A DNA stretch of 64,000 nucleotides from JAVVHH01 sp965199665 (GCA_965199665.1 OZ241208.1:1302001-1366000); one strand, 5' to 3'. Shown: positions 17,942-27,194, counted from the first letter of the stretch. Program-made: numbers and translations. Notes: a model not told the origin generated them from the sequence alone.

Positions 17942-19534
17942 ATGCGTTCGGTAGGACAATCAGCGGCACGGCTGGGACTCTTGGCGGCATGTCTCGGTGC
18001 CGCCGTTCCCGGCGCGGCCCAGGCTGCCGGCACGCTGACGGTCGCAATGACGGCGGGCGACCTGCCGGTCGATACCGGGAACCCCGACCAGGGCTTCGAG
18101 GGTTTCCGCTTCGTCGGCTGGAATCTCTACGACGCGCTCATCAACTGGGACCTGTCCAAGAGCGACAAGGCCTCCGACATCAAGCCCGGCCTGGCCACCG
18201 AATGGCACATCGACCCCGCCGATCATAAGCGCTGGCTCTTCACCCTGCGCGACGGCGTCAAGTTCCACGATGGCTGCCCGTTCGACGCCGACGCCGTGAT
18301 GTGGAACTTCGAGCGCATCAACAACAAAGACGCGCCGCAGTTCACCACCCAGCAATTCGCGCTGACCCGCGCCTACATGACCAATTTCGACAAGATCGAG
18401 AAGGTCGACGACAAGACCGTCGCCATCACGACCAAGTTCGTCGAATCGTTGTTCCCCTACGACATGTCGTATGTGCTGATGATCAGCAAATGCCGGGCGG
18501 AAGCGCTCAAATACGATTGGGACGCCTACACCAAGCAGCCTTCCGGCACCGGCCCCTACAAGTTGACCGCCATCACCCCGCACGAGCGGATGGAATACGC
18601 GCCCAACGCCGATTATTGGGACAAGGCCCGCGTGCCCAAGCAGGACAAGCTGGTGATCCTGCCCATGCCGGAAGCCGCCACCCGCACCGCCGCCCTGCTG
18701 TCCGGCCAGGTCAACTTCGTCGAGGCGCCGTCGCCGGACGCCATCCCCGTGCTCAAGCGCGCCGGCATGCAGATCGTCACCAACACCTACCCGCACAACT
18801 GGCCGTACATCCTCAACTTCGCCAACGGCCCGTTCACCGACCTGCGCGTGCGCCAGGCCGCCAACTACGCGATCAACCGCGACGACGTGGTGGAACTGGT
18901 CGGCGGGCTCGCGACCCCGGAATACGCCGAGGTGCCGCCCTCGCTGCCCTATTACGGCAAGCCGGTGACTTACAAATTCGACGTCACCAAGGCCCGCGCC
19001 CTACTCAAGGAAGCCGGCTGCCTGCCCTGCAAGGTCACCTTTGCGATCTCGACGTCAGGCTCCGGCCAGATGCAGTCGCTGCCCATGAACGAGCTGGTCA
19101 AGCAGCAGCTCGAGGATGCCGGCTTCCAGGTCACCCTCAACGTCATGGATTGGAACTCCCTGCTCGAGATCAGCCGCTCCGGCGTGCCGAAATACCCCAA
19201 CATCCATGGCATCAACGCGTCCCGCGGCCTGCTCGACCCGGTCAGCGCCATCATCAAGCCGGTCGCCAAGGCCTACTGGTCGCCCGCCGGCAGCAATTGG
19301 GGCCATTTCGGCACCGACCGCGCCGAGGAACTCGTCAAGGCCATTTTCGAGGAGTTCGACGCCGACAAGCGTCTAGCTCTGCTCACGCAGTTGCACGAAT
19401 ACGAGTCCGAGCAGGCGCTCATGATTTTCGTGGTGCACGACCTCAACCCGCGGGCGCTGTCGCCCAAGGTGAAGGGTTTCGTCCAGGCGCAGAACTGGTT
19501 CCAGGACCTCACGCCCATCTCGGTGGTCCCGTGA
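17942..19534 (+). CDS. ABC transporter periplasmic binding protein (peptide/nickel class)
   Basis: A 530-residue SBP_bac_5-type (cluster C) solute-binding protein with a cleavable signal peptide ending AAQA. Family blocks are visible: GLATEWHIDPADHKRWLFTLRDGVKFHDG near residue 90, then RQAANYAINRDDVVELV. Such proteins bind peptides or other bulky amides; the ligand is not predictable. The ATG at 17942 follows GGAGG by 7 bases. It is the first gene of a long operon with two permeases, two ATPases and three hydrolase-related genes. The 125-base gap upstream of it probably holds the operon promoter. Confidence 0.92.
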   Translation: MRSVGQSAARLGLLAACLGAAVPGAAQAAGTLTVAMTAGDLPVDTGNPDQGFEGFRFVGWNLYDALINWDLSKSDKASDIKPGLATEWHIDPADHKRWLFTLRDGVKFHDGCPFDADAVMWNFERINNKDAPQFTTQQFALTRAYMTNFDKIEKVDDKTVAITTKFVESLFPYDMSYVLMISKCRAEALKYDWDAYTKQPSGTGPYKLTAITPHERMEYAPNADYWDKARVPKQDKLVILPMPEAATRTAALLSGQVNFVEAPSPDAIPVLKRAGMQIVTNTYPHNWPYILNFANGPFTDLRVRQAANYAINRDDVVELVGGLATPEYAEVPPSLPYYGKPVTYKFDVTKARALLKEAGCLPCKVTFAISTSGSGQMQSLPMNELVKQQLEDAGFQVTLNVMDWNSLLEISRSGVPKYPNIHGINASRGLLDPVSAIIKPVAKAYWSPAGSNWGHFGTDRAEELVKAIFEEFDADKRLALLTQLHEYESEQALMIFVVHDLNPRALSPKVKGFVQAQNWFQDLTPISVVP

Positions 19535-19564
19535 AAGCGGCCTCGGGAACGCGGGGGACGTAGG

Positions 19565-20521
19565 ATGCTGCTCTATATCCTTCGCCGCATCCTGTTCGCG
19601 ATCCCGATCGCGCTGGGGGTGAGCGCGGTCTGCTTCAGCCTCGTCTACCTCGCCCCCGGCGACCCGCTGCAGACCCTGCTGCCGCCCGACGCCACCGCCG
19701 ACGTGGTCGCGCAAATCAAGCACGCCTACGGCTTCGACCGGCCGATCCCGGTGCAATACGCGATCTGGCTGTGGCACGTGCTGCAGGGCGATTTCGGCCG
19801 CTCCATCGCCACCGGTCGCGCGGTCACGCTGGAAGTGTTCGGCTCGCTGTCCAACACCGCCGTGCTGGCGCTGTTCGCCGTGCCGATCTCGTTTGCCATC
19901 GGGTACGCCATGGGCGCGATCGCCGGCTGCTTCCCCGGCGACCTGCTCGACCGGCTCGTCACCGGCTCGGCGGTGATCGGCGTCAGTTTGCCGAACTACT
20001 GGCTCGGCCTGGTGCTGGTCATCATCTTCGCCGTCGAGTGGGGCATCCTGCCCGCCAGCAGCATGGGCCCCAGCGGCTCCGACGCGTGGAGCCTCTTCCG
20101 CGCCGACGACCTCCGCTATGTCGTGCTGCCGGTGGTGACGCTGACCATGATCCCCATCGGCATCCTGGCCCGCACCACCCGCGCCGCCGTGGCCGAGGTA
20201 CGCAACCAGGATTTCGTCACAACGCTGCGCGCCATGGGCCTGGGCGAGGCCGCCATCATCCGCCACGTGCTCAAGAACGCGTCGCCGCAGGTGCTGGCGG
20301 TAATGGGGCTGCAGTTCGGCTACCTGATGGGCGGCTCCATCCTGGTCGAAACGGTGTTCACCTGGCCCGGCAGCGGCTTCCTGCTCAACAAGGCCATCAT
20401 CAACCGCGACATCCCGGTGCTGCAGGGCACCATCCTGGCGCTGTCGCTGGTGTTCGTGCTCACCAACCTGGTCGTCGACCTGCTGCAGGCGGTGCTGGAC
20501 CCCCGGATCCGGCGGGCCTGA
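19565..20521 (+). CDS. ABC transporter permease (DppB/OppB-like)
   Basis: A 318-residue inner-membrane permease with six predicted spans. The N-terminal LLYILRRILFAIPIALGVSAVCF is typical of DppB. The EAA cytoplasmic loop is visible as TLRAMGLGEAAIIRHVLKNAS. It pairs with the next gene to form the translocation pore for the substrate delivered by the binding protein encoded 30 bases upstream. Confidence 0.94.
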   Translation: MLLYILRRILFAIPIALGVSAVCFSLVYLAPGDPLQTLLPPDATADVVAQIKHAYGFDRPIPVQYAIWLWHVLQGDFGRSIATGRAVTLEVFGSLSNTAVLALFAVPISFAIGYAMGAIAGCFPGDLLDRLVTGSAVIGVSLPNYWLGLVLVIIFAVEWGILPASSMGPSGSDAWSLFRADDLRYVVLPVVTLTMIPIGILARTTRAAVAEVRNQDFVTTLRAMGLGEAAIIRHVLKNASPQVLAVMGLQFGYLMGGSILVETVFTWPGSGFLLNKAIINRDIPVLQGTILALSLVFVLTNLVVDLLQAVLDPRIRRA

Positions 20522-20531
20522 GGAGGCGCTC

Positions 20532-21449
20532 ATGAACACGGCCGCATTCGACACTGCCGCGCTGCACGCCGGGTCCGCCCCGGCGGAGGAGACCGCCCCC
20601 GCCACCCGCGTCCGCGGCTACTGGCAGTCGGTCGCGCACCGCCTCCGGCACGACTGGCTCACCCTGTTCTTCGGCCTGCTGGTGCTGCTGATCGTGTTGG
20701 CGGCCATCTTCGCCCCGCTGCTGGCGCCGTTCGATCCCTACGCGCAGAGCGTGCTGGGCCGCCTCAAGCCGCTGGGATGGCGCGGGCACCCGCTCGGCAC
20801 CGACGAGCTCGGTCGCGACATGCTCAGCCGCCTGATCTATGGCGGCCGGATCTCCCTGGTCATGGGCATGGTGCCCGTGCTGATCGCCACGATCGTCGGC
20901 GGCACGCTGGGCGTCGTCGGCGGCATCGCCGGCAAGGCGGTCAACACCGTCATCATGCGCACCGTGGACGTGTTCTACGCCTTTCCCTCCATCCTGCTCG
21001 CCGTGGCCATCAGCGGCGCGCTGGGCGGCGGCATCGGCAACGGTATCCTGTCGCTCTCGCTGGTGTTCATCCCCGCCATGTGCCGCGTCGCCGAGACCGC
21101 CACCGCGCAGGTCCGCAACCTCGATTACATCGAGGCCGCCCGCGCCAGCGGCGCCGGCACGCTGACCGTGATCCGCTACCACGTGCTCGGCAACGTGCTC
21201 GGCCCCGTCTTCATCTACGCCTCGTCGCTGGTCAGCGTGTCCATCCTGCTCGCCTCCGGCTTGTCCTTCCTTGGCCTGGGCGTCCAACCGCCGGAGCCGG
21301 ATTGGGGCCTGATGCTCTCCACCCTGCGCCAGTCCCTCTACGTCGACCCGCTCGGCTGCGCCCTGCCGGGCATCGCGATCTTCATCACCTCCATCTGCTT
21401 CAACCTGGTCAGCGACGGTATCCGCGCCGCCATGGACGTCCGGCATTGA
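20532..21449 (+). CDS. ABC transporter permease (DppC/OppC-like)
   Basis: A 305-residue second permease. A cytoplasmic N-terminal extension of about 45 residues precedes the first span (LTLFFGLLVLLIVLAAIFAPLLAPF). The family motifs HPLGTDELGRDMLSRLIYG and the EAA loop AARASGAGTLTVIRYHVLGNV are present. The start has GAGGAGG upstream. The stop overlaps the next gene as TTGA. Confidence 0.94.
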   Translation: MNTAAFDTAALHAGSAPAEETAPATRVRGYWQSVAHRLRHDWLTLFFGLLVLLIVLAAIFAPLLAPFDPYAQSVLGRLKPLGWRGHPLGTDELGRDMLSRLIYGGRISLVMGMVPVLIATIVGGTLGVVGGIAGKAVNTVIMRTVDVFYAFPSILLAVAISGALGGGIGNGILSLSLVFIPAMCRVAETATAQVRNLDYIEAARASGAGTLTVIRYHVLGNVLGPVFIYASSLVSVSILLASGLSFLGLGVQPPEPDWGLMLSTLRQSLYVDPLGCALPGIAIFITSICFNLVSDGIRAAMDVRH

Positions 21450-22522
21450 GCCCCGTCTTGACCGAGACGCCGCTCGCCGAGCCCGTCCTGGACGGGCGCG
21501 ACCGCGGCGGCGCAGCGCAGCCCATGCTGCTGGCGCGCGGCCTCGTGCGGCACTTTCGGGTCAAGGGCGCCGGGCGGGGCGCCGTGGTCCGCGCCGTCGA
21601 CGGCGTGTCCTTCGCCGTGTTCAAGGGCGAGACGCTGGGCGTGGTCGGCGAATCCGGTTGCGGCAAGTCCACGCTCGCCCGCCTCCTACTGCACTTGCAG
21701 GTGCCCGATCGCGGCGAGCTCGTCTTCGACGGCGACCCGGTGGGCGAGGAGGGCGGCGTCGGCGTCACCGACCTGCGGCGGCAGGTGCAACTGGTGTTTC
21801 AGGACAGCTACGCCTCGCTCAACCCGCGCATGCCGGTCGGCGACACCGTCGCCTTCGGCCCCATCGTCGCCGGCAAGTCGCGGACGGAGGCACGCCGGAT
21901 CGCCCACGAGATCCTGGGCCGCGTCGGCCTGCGGCCGGAGCTGTTCGGCCCCCGCTACCCGCACGAGCTCTCCGGCGGGCAGAAGCAGCGCGTCAACATC
22001 GCCCGCGCCCTGGCCGTCGGTCCCCGCATGGTGATCCTGGACGAAGCCGTTTCCGCGCTCGACAAATCGGTCGAGGCCCAAGTGCTGAACCTGCTGCGTG
22101 AGCTCAAGCGCACCCTGAACCTCACCTACGTGTTCATCAGCCACGACCTCAACGTGGTGCGATACATCAGCGATCGCGTGCTGGTCATGTATCTCGGCCA
22201 GGTGGTCGAGCTCGGCCCGGCCGCCGAGGTGTTCGCCCGCGCCCGGCACCCCTATACGCGCGCGCTGCTCGGCTCCCGCCTGTCCATGGACCCGGCACGC
22301 CGCATCGACGCCCCGCCCATCACCGGGGACCCGCCCAGCCCGATCGACCCGCCCTCCGGCTGCCGCTTCCGCACCCGCTGCCCCTTCGCCGAGCCGGTCT
22401 GCGCCGACACCGCGCCCAGCATGGGCGCCGCCGTCGAGATCCCCGGCGACCGCCAGCACCACGCCGCCGCCTGCCACATGACCGACCCGGCCTCCGCCCA
22501 TAGCCGCGCGGGAACAGTCTGA
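21446..22522 (+). CDS. ABC transporter ATP-binding protein (DppF/OppF-like)
   Basis: A 358-residue ATPase with Walker A GESGCGKST, the Q-loop in LVFQDSYASLNPRM, the signature LSGGQKQR, Walker B VILDEAVSALD and the H-loop ISHDL. The C-terminal oligopeptide domain has a four-Cys region beginning CRFRTRCPF, as in DppD/DppF proteins that bind an Fe-S cluster. The start is probably a TTG inside the preceding stop (TTGA); an ATG at 21524 is the alternative and would still keep the whole domain. Confidence 0.92.
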   Translation: MSPVLTETPLAEPVLDGRDRGGAAQPMLLARGLVRHFRVKGAGRGAVVRAVDGVSFAVFKGETLGVVGESGCGKSTLARLLLHLQVPDRGELVFDGDPVGEEGGVGVTDLRRQVQLVFQDSYASLNPRMPVGDTVAFGPIVAGKSRTEARRIAHEILGRVGLRPELFGPRYPHELSGGQKQRVNIARALAVGPRMVILDEAVSALDKSVEAQVLNLLRELKRTLNLTYVFISHDLNVVRYISDRVLVMYLGQVVELGPAAEVFARARHPYTRALLGSRLSMDPARRIDAPPITGDPPSPIDPPSGCRFRTRCPFAEPVCADTAPSMGAAVEIPGDRQHHAAACHMTDPASAHSRAGTV

Positions 22523-23538
22523 TGCCCGATGGCCTCGGCCCCGTCCGGCCCGACGCCGGCATCGCGCCCTTGCTCACGGTCGAGGACCTCCAGGTGCAGT
22601 TCGTCTCCCGCGAGGCGACCGTCGCTGCCGTCAACGGCGCCAGCTTCAGCCTGCGACCCGGCGAGGTCCTGTGCCTGCTGGGCGAGTCCGGCTCCGGCAA
22701 GTCGGTGACGTTGCGCGCGCTGATGCGTCTGCTGCCCGACCGCGCCCGCGTCTCGGGCCGGGTCGAGGTGGAGGGGCAGAACGTGCTGGCGCTGGAGGGC
22801 CGTGCCCTGCGCGCGTTCCGCGGCGGCTCCGTCGCCATGGTGTTCCAGGAACCGATGACGGCGCTCGACCCGGTCTACACGATCGGCCAGCACCTGATCG
22901 AAGCGATCCGCCGCCACAGCGATATGAGCCGCGCCCAGGCCCGTGCCCGCGCCCTTTCGCTGCTCGAGCTCGTGCGCGTCCCGTCGCCAGAACGCCGGCT
23001 GGACGCCTACCCGCACGAGCTGTCCGGCGGCCTGCGCCAGCGGGCGATGATCGCGCTCGCCCTGTCCTGCTCGCCTCGGCTGCTGCTGGCCGACGAGCCC
23101 ACCACCGCGCTGGACGCCACCGTGCAGATCCAAGTGCTGGTGCTGCTGCGCCGGCTGCAGGCCGAGCTCGGCATGGGCACCGTGTTCGTCACCCACGACC
23201 TCGGCGTGGCCGCCGAGATCGCCGACCGGGTGGCCGTGATGTACGCCGGGCGCGTGGTCGAGGAAGGGCCGGTTGCCGACGTGCTCGGCCGCCCCGCGCA
23301 CCCCTACACGGCGGGCCTGCTGCGCTCCACCGTGCACGACCAGGCGCCGGACGAGGACATCGCCGCCATTCCCGGCAGCCCGCCGGACCTGCGCCGCTTA
23401 CCGCCGGGTTGCTCCTTCGCGCCCCGCTGCCCGCTGGTCATGCCCGCCTGCCGGGCCGAGTTCCCGCCGCTGGTCCACCCCGCGCCGGGCCGCACCGCGC
23501 GCTGCCTGCGCACCGGCGACACCCTCGCCGCCGCTTGA
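22522..23538 (+). CDS. ABC transporter ATP-binding protein (DppD/OppD-like)
   Basis: A 338-residue second ATPase. Walker A is GESGSGKSVT, the Q-loop region is MVFQEPMTALDPVYT, the signature is LSGGLRQRAMIA, Walker B is LLLADEPTTALD and the switch is THDLG. The C-terminal CSFAPRCPL...PAC cluster matches its partner. The start overlaps the previous stop by one base (TGATG). The two ATPases together power the importer. Confidence 0.94.
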   Translation: MPDGLGPVRPDAGIAPLLTVEDLQVQFVSREATVAAVNGASFSLRPGEVLCLLGESGSGKSVTLRALMRLLPDRARVSGRVEVEGQNVLALEGRALRAFRGGSVAMVFQEPMTALDPVYTIGQHLIEAIRRHSDMSRAQARARALSLLELVRVPSPERRLDAYPHELSGGLRQRAMIALALSCSPRLLLADEPTTALDATVQIQVLVLLRRLQAELGMGTVFVTHDLGVAAEIADRVAVMYAGRVVEEGPVADVLGRPAHPYTAGLLRSTVHDQAPDEDIAAIPGSPPDLRRLPPGCSFAPRCPLVMPACRAEFPPLVHPAPGRTARCLRTGDTLAAA

Positions 23539-23554
23539 TCGAGAGGAGCCCGCC

Positions 23555-24262
23555 ATGAACGGCGTCACCATCCCGCCGCACATCGTCGACCGCGTCGTTG
23601 CCCGCCGCGGCACCGCCCACCCGTTCGATCGCCTCGACCCAGCGCGCACCGCCCTGGTCGTGATCGACATGCAGAACGGCTTCATGGACGACGCGGTCGG
23701 CCACGCCGTCTGCCCCGCGGCCCGCGACGTCGTGCCCGCCGTCAACCGTCTCGCCGCCGCGGTGCGCGAGACCGGCGGCGGCGTGTTCTGGGTGCTCAAT
23801 ACCCACAACGACCGCAACGCCCGCGACTGGTCCGTGATGGAGGACATGGCGACCCCCGCCCGCCGCGAGCGCCGCGCCGCCGCGATGAGCGAAGGCACCA
23901 AAGGACACGAACTCTGGCCCGGCCTCCACGTCGACCCGGCCGACGAGCACGTGCGCAAATACCGCTACAGCGCCTTCCTGCCCGGCGCGTCTGACCTGCC
24001 GGCCCGCCTGCGCGCCCGCGGCTTCGACACCGTGCTGATCACCGGCACCGTCACCAACATCTGCTGCGAATCCTCCGCGCGCGACGCCATGATGACCAAT
24101 TTCCGTGTCGTCATGGTCAGCGACGGCAACGCTGCCGCCACGCCGGAGGAACACGACGCCTCGCTCCTGGCCCTCTACGCGGCCTTCACCGACCTGATGG
24201 ACACAGACATGATCGTCGAACGACTGCACGCCGCCTCTGATCGTGGAGCTCGCGCAGCATGA
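23555..24262 (+). CDS. Isochorismatase-family cysteine hydrolase
   Basis: A 235-residue cysteine hydrolase. The triad is visible as Asp in LVVIDMQNGF, Lys in RKYRYSAF and Cys in TGTVTNICCESSARDA. Members hydrolyse amides such as N-carbamoylsarcosine, ureidoacrylate, biuret or nicotinamide, as well as isochorismate. AGAGGAG lies 7 bases before the ATG. The position behind an importer and before an amidase suggests catabolism of an imported amide or ureido compound; that is inference. Confidence 0.9.
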   Translation: MNGVTIPPHIVDRVVARRGTAHPFDRLDPARTALVVIDMQNGFMDDAVGHAVCPAARDVVPAVNRLAAAVRETGGGVFWVLNTHNDRNARDWSVMEDMATPARRERRAAAMSEGTKGHELWPGLHVDPADEHVRKYRYSAFLPGASDLPARLRARGFDTVLITGTVTNICCESSARDAMMTNFRVVMVSDGNAAATPEEHDASLLALYAAFTDLMDTDMIVERLHAASDRGARAA

Positions 24263-24483
24263 GTGTGCCGCAGTCCGACGAGCTGCTCGTCGCCTATGTC
24301 GAGCGTTGGCACGGCATCGTGCCGCCTAACGACTTCGCCCGCCGCGCCGTTGCCGACCTGGCCAAGGTCATGGCCGATCTCGAGCGCGTCCGCGGCCGGC
24401 TCCGCTTCGAGGACGAGCCCTCCGGTTTCGAAACCGCGCTGCTCGAAGCCTCCGGTCTGCCGCGATCGGAGTGGGGCGCGTGA
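24259..24483 (+). CDS. Small protein, possible AtzG/GatC-like amidase partner
   Basis: A 74-residue soluble protein, mostly helical and charged, which I do not recognise with certainty. Its ATG overlaps the previous stop (ATGA) and its stop overlaps the amidase start (GTGA). Small GatC-like or AtzG/DUF4089 proteins occupy exactly this place before some amidases and form a complex with them. The FEDEPSGFETALLEAS end is compatible with such a wrap-around partner. I infer a subunit role from size and position only. Confidence 0.7.
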   Translation: MSVPQSDELLVAYVERWHGIVPPNDFARRAVADLAKVMADLERVRGRLRFEDEPSGFETALLEASGLPRSEWGA

Positions 24484-25895
24484 GCGGGCTGGCCGACCTC
24501 TCGCTGGTGGAAGCCGCCGACGCGGTGCGGACGGGGGCCGCCACCTCCGCGGCCCTGCTCGACGCCTGTCTCGCCGAGATCGACGCGCACGAGGCGGCGG
24601 TCAACGCCACCGTCTGGGTCGATCGCGAGGGCGGCCGGGCGGCCGCGCAAGCAGCCGACGCGGCGGCGAAATGGGGCCCGCTCGGCGGCATCCCGCTGGC
24701 GCACAAGGACATGTACTACCATGCTGGCCGGCCCATCGGCTGCGGCTCGGCCATCCGACGCGGCTTCGTGCCGGAGGGCAGCGCCACCGTGGTGGAGCGC
24801 ATGACGGCTGCCGGCGCCTACACCTTCGCCGGGCTGAACATGGCGGAGTTCGCGCAGAACGGCACCGGTCACAACGCCCATCACGGCGACTGCCGCAATC
24901 CCTGGAACGCGCCCTACATCACCGGCGGCTCGTCGTCCGGATCCGGCGCCGCGGTGGCCGCACGCTTCTGCTATGCGGCGCTCGGTTCCGACACAGGCGG
25001 CTCCATCCGCTTGCCGGCCTCGGCCAACGGCGTTTGCGGCATCAAGCCGACCCAGACCCGCGTCAGCCGCCACGGCGTGATGCCGCTCTCCTTCTCGGCC
25101 GACAATGTCGGGCCGCTGGCCCGCACCGCGCGCGACTGCGCCCGCATGCTGGGCGTGCTGGCCGGCCACGATCCCCTGGACCCGACCAGCGCCCGGGTCG
25201 CGGTGCCGGATTACGAGGCCGCCCTCGATGGCGACCTTCGCGGCCTCCGCCTCGGCGTGCCGTTGACCTACTTCCTCGACGGGGTCGACGCGGCCGTCGC
25301 GACCGCGTTCGAGGCGGCAACAGCCGTGCTCGCCGGCCGCGGCGCGACCATCGTCCGCCTCGCCCTGCCGTTGATGGACGCGGTGACCGCGTACGGCGCC
25401 GTGGTGTCCCGCTCGGAAGGCGCGGCGATCCACGCGGATTGGATGCGCGACCGCCCGGGTGATTTCGCCACCCATATCAGCGGCCGCATGTTCGCCGGCT
25501 ACGCGGTTCCCGCCGTGGCCTATGTCGAGGCACTGCGGGCACGCGGCCCCGTGCTCCGGCAGTTCGCCGCCGAGGTGTTCGGCCAGGTCGACCTGCTACT
25601 CTCGCCGACCATCCGTACGGTGCTGCCCACGCTGGCCGCGACCGACATCGATAACGGCCCGCCGGGCACGGAAGAGGCCGCGCTCGGCATCTCCGCCAAC
25701 ACACGGCCGTTCAACTATCTCGGCCTGCCGGCGATCAGCGTGCCCTGCGGGTTCGACCCGAACGGCTGTCCCATCGGCTTGCAGATCGCCGGCCGGCCCT
25801 TCGCCGAAGCCCTGGTCCTGCGCGCCGCCGACGCCTATGCCCGCGATACGGATTGGCACACGCGCCGGCCGCCATTCATGGGCGCTCAGTTGTAG
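24480..25895 (+). CDS. Amidase signature family amidohydrolase
   Basis: A 471-residue amidase. The Ser-cisSer-Lys triad is in place: Lys in GGIPLAHKDMYY, cis-Ser in the Gly/Ser-rich ITGGSSSGSGAAVAA, and nucleophilic Ser in GSDTGGSIRLPAS. I chose the GTG at 24480, which overlaps the stop of the small gene and follows GGAG by 8 bases; a GTG at 24471 is also possible. Last gene of the importer operon, so it probably completes breakdown of the imported compound. Confidence 0.92.
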   Translation: MSGLADLSLVEAADAVRTGAATSAALLDACLAEIDAHEAAVNATVWVDREGGRAAAQAADAAAKWGPLGGIPLAHKDMYYHAGRPIGCGSAIRRGFVPEGSATVVERMTAAGAYTFAGLNMAEFAQNGTGHNAHHGDCRNPWNAPYITGGSSSGSGAAVAARFCYAALGSDTGGSIRLPASANGVCGIKPTQTRVSRHGVMPLSFSADNVGPLARTARDCARMLGVLAGHDPLDPTSARVAVPDYEAALDGDLRGLRLGVPLTYFLDGVDAAVATAFEAATAVLAGRGATIVRLALPLMDAVTAYGAVVSRSEGAAIHADWMRDRPGDFATHISGRMFAGYAVPAVAYVEALRARGPVLRQFAAEVFGQVDLLLSPTIRTVLPTLAATDIDNGPPGTEEAALGISANTRPFNYLGLPAISVPCGFDPNGCPIGLQIAGRPFAEALVLRAADAYARDTDWHTRRPPFMGAQL

Positions 25896-25999
25896 CCGTC
25901 ATTCTCCGCGCGCTCCTGCGCCGCTTCTTCCTGGACGGCCTCGTCCACCTTGTGCGGCTTCTCGTCCGCCGGGGGCTTGGGTTCCGGTTTGTCCGACAT
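25886..25999 (-). CDS. 37-residue acidic hypothetical protein
   Basis: A very short gene with a textbook ribosome-binding site (AAGGAGG, 5 bases before the ATG). The product starts MSDKPEPKPPADEK and ends AENDGYN. It is rich in Glu, Lys, Pro and Ala and is probably unstructured. Its 3' end overlaps the amidase stop region in convergent orientation by 10 bases. Similar Pro/Glu/Lys-rich mini-proteins are common and unnamed in this class. No function can be given. Confidence 0.65.
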   Translation of the reverse strand: MSDKPEPKPPADEKPHKVDEAVQEEAAQERAENDGYN

Positions 26000-26121
26000 G
26001 GCGACCTCCTTGGTGTCGCAGGCTGAACGGGCCGGGTCACGCCCCGGTTCGGATCACTTTCTTTGCGTAACCAAACCCGCTACCCCTGCACGCAACGAGA
26101 AGACGTTTCGGGGGACCTGCC

Positions 26122-27132
26122 ATGACTGCCATCCATCGCCGCGCGCTGGTCGGAGGCGCCGCCGCCTTGCCACTGGTCGCCATCCTCACGCGCCCGGCCG
26201 GGGCGGCCGAGTGGACCTACAAGCTCGCCAACAACGTCCCGGCCACCCATCCGCTGAACGTCCGCGCCACGGAGGCGGCCGAGCGCATCAAGCAGGCCAC
26301 GGGCGGGCGGCTCGAAATCCAGACCTTTCCCAGCAGCCAGCTCGGCTCCGACACGGACACGCTGGGCCAGCTCCGCTCGGGCGCCGTCGAGTTCTTCACC
26401 CTCTCCGGCCTCATTCTCTCCACGCTGGTGCCGCCCGCCTCCATCAACGGCGTTGGCTTCGCGTTCAAGGATTACGACCAGGTCTGGGCCGCGATGGACG
26501 GCAAGCTGGGCGCTTACGTCCGCGGCGAGATCGAGAAGCGGGGCCTGCACCCGATGGACAAGGTCTGGGATAACGGCTTCCGGCAGATCACCACCAGCAA
26601 CCGTCCGATCACCGCGCCGGACGACCTGCGCGGCGTCAAGCTCCGGGTACCGGTGAGCCCGCTCTGGACCAGCATGTTCGCCGCTCTCGGTGCCAGCCCG
26701 ACCTCCATCAACTTCAGCGAAACCTACTCCGCACTGCAGACCCGGATCGTGGACGGCCAGGAGAACCCGCTGAGCCTCATCAACAGCGCCAAGCTGAACG
26801 AGGTGCAGAAATACTGCTCCATGACCAACCACATGTGGGACGGCTTCTGGTTGCTTGCCAACCGCCGCGCCTTTGAGCGCCTGCCCGCCGACGTGCGCGA
26901 CATCGTCGCCCGCGAGTTGAACAAATCCGCCGAGGACGAGCGCGCCGACTTGGCCAAGGGCAGCCTGGCCGATCGCGCCACGCTGCAGAGCAAGGGCCTG
27001 GTGTTCAACGACGTCGATACCGCACCCTTCCGCGACAAGCTCCGCGCCGCCGGCTTCTACAAGGAATGGCGCGGGAAGTATGGCGAGGAGGCCTGGCACG
27101 TGCTGGAGGACAGCGTCGGCGCGATCTCCTGA
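26122..27132 (+). CDS. TRAP transporter substrate-binding protein (DctP family)
   Basis: A 336-residue periplasmic protein with a signal peptide whose start IHRRALVGGAA could be a twin-arginine type. The DctP fold is evident: NNVPATHPLNV, LEIQTFPSSQLGSDTDTLGQLRSGAVEF, then DLRGVKLRVP with the carboxylate-binding Arg, and DGQENPLSLI. TRAP systems import organic acids. No DctQ/DctM membrane genes are nearby, so its transporter is elsewhere or missing. GGGGGA lies about 6 bases before the ATG. Confidence 0.92.
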   Translation: MTAIHRRALVGGAAALPLVAILTRPAGAAEWTYKLANNVPATHPLNVRATEAAERIKQATGGRLEIQTFPSSQLGSDTDTLGQLRSGAVEFFTLSGLILSTLVPPASINGVGFAFKDYDQVWAAMDGKLGAYVRGEIEKRGLHPMDKVWDNGFRQITTSNRPITAPDDLRGVKLRVPVSPLWTSMFAALGASPTSINFSETYSALQTRIVDGQENPLSLINSAKLNEVQKYCSMTNHMWDGFWLLANRRAFERLPADVRDIVARELNKSAEDERADLAKGSLADRATLQSKGLVFNDVDTAPFRDKLRAAGFYKEWRGKYGEEAWHVLEDSVGAIS

Positions 27133-27194
27133 CGCCCGCACTTCCCGCCGCGCGCCCGCTGCACCATATAGCGGTCAGTTCCTCGGAGTGCGTC

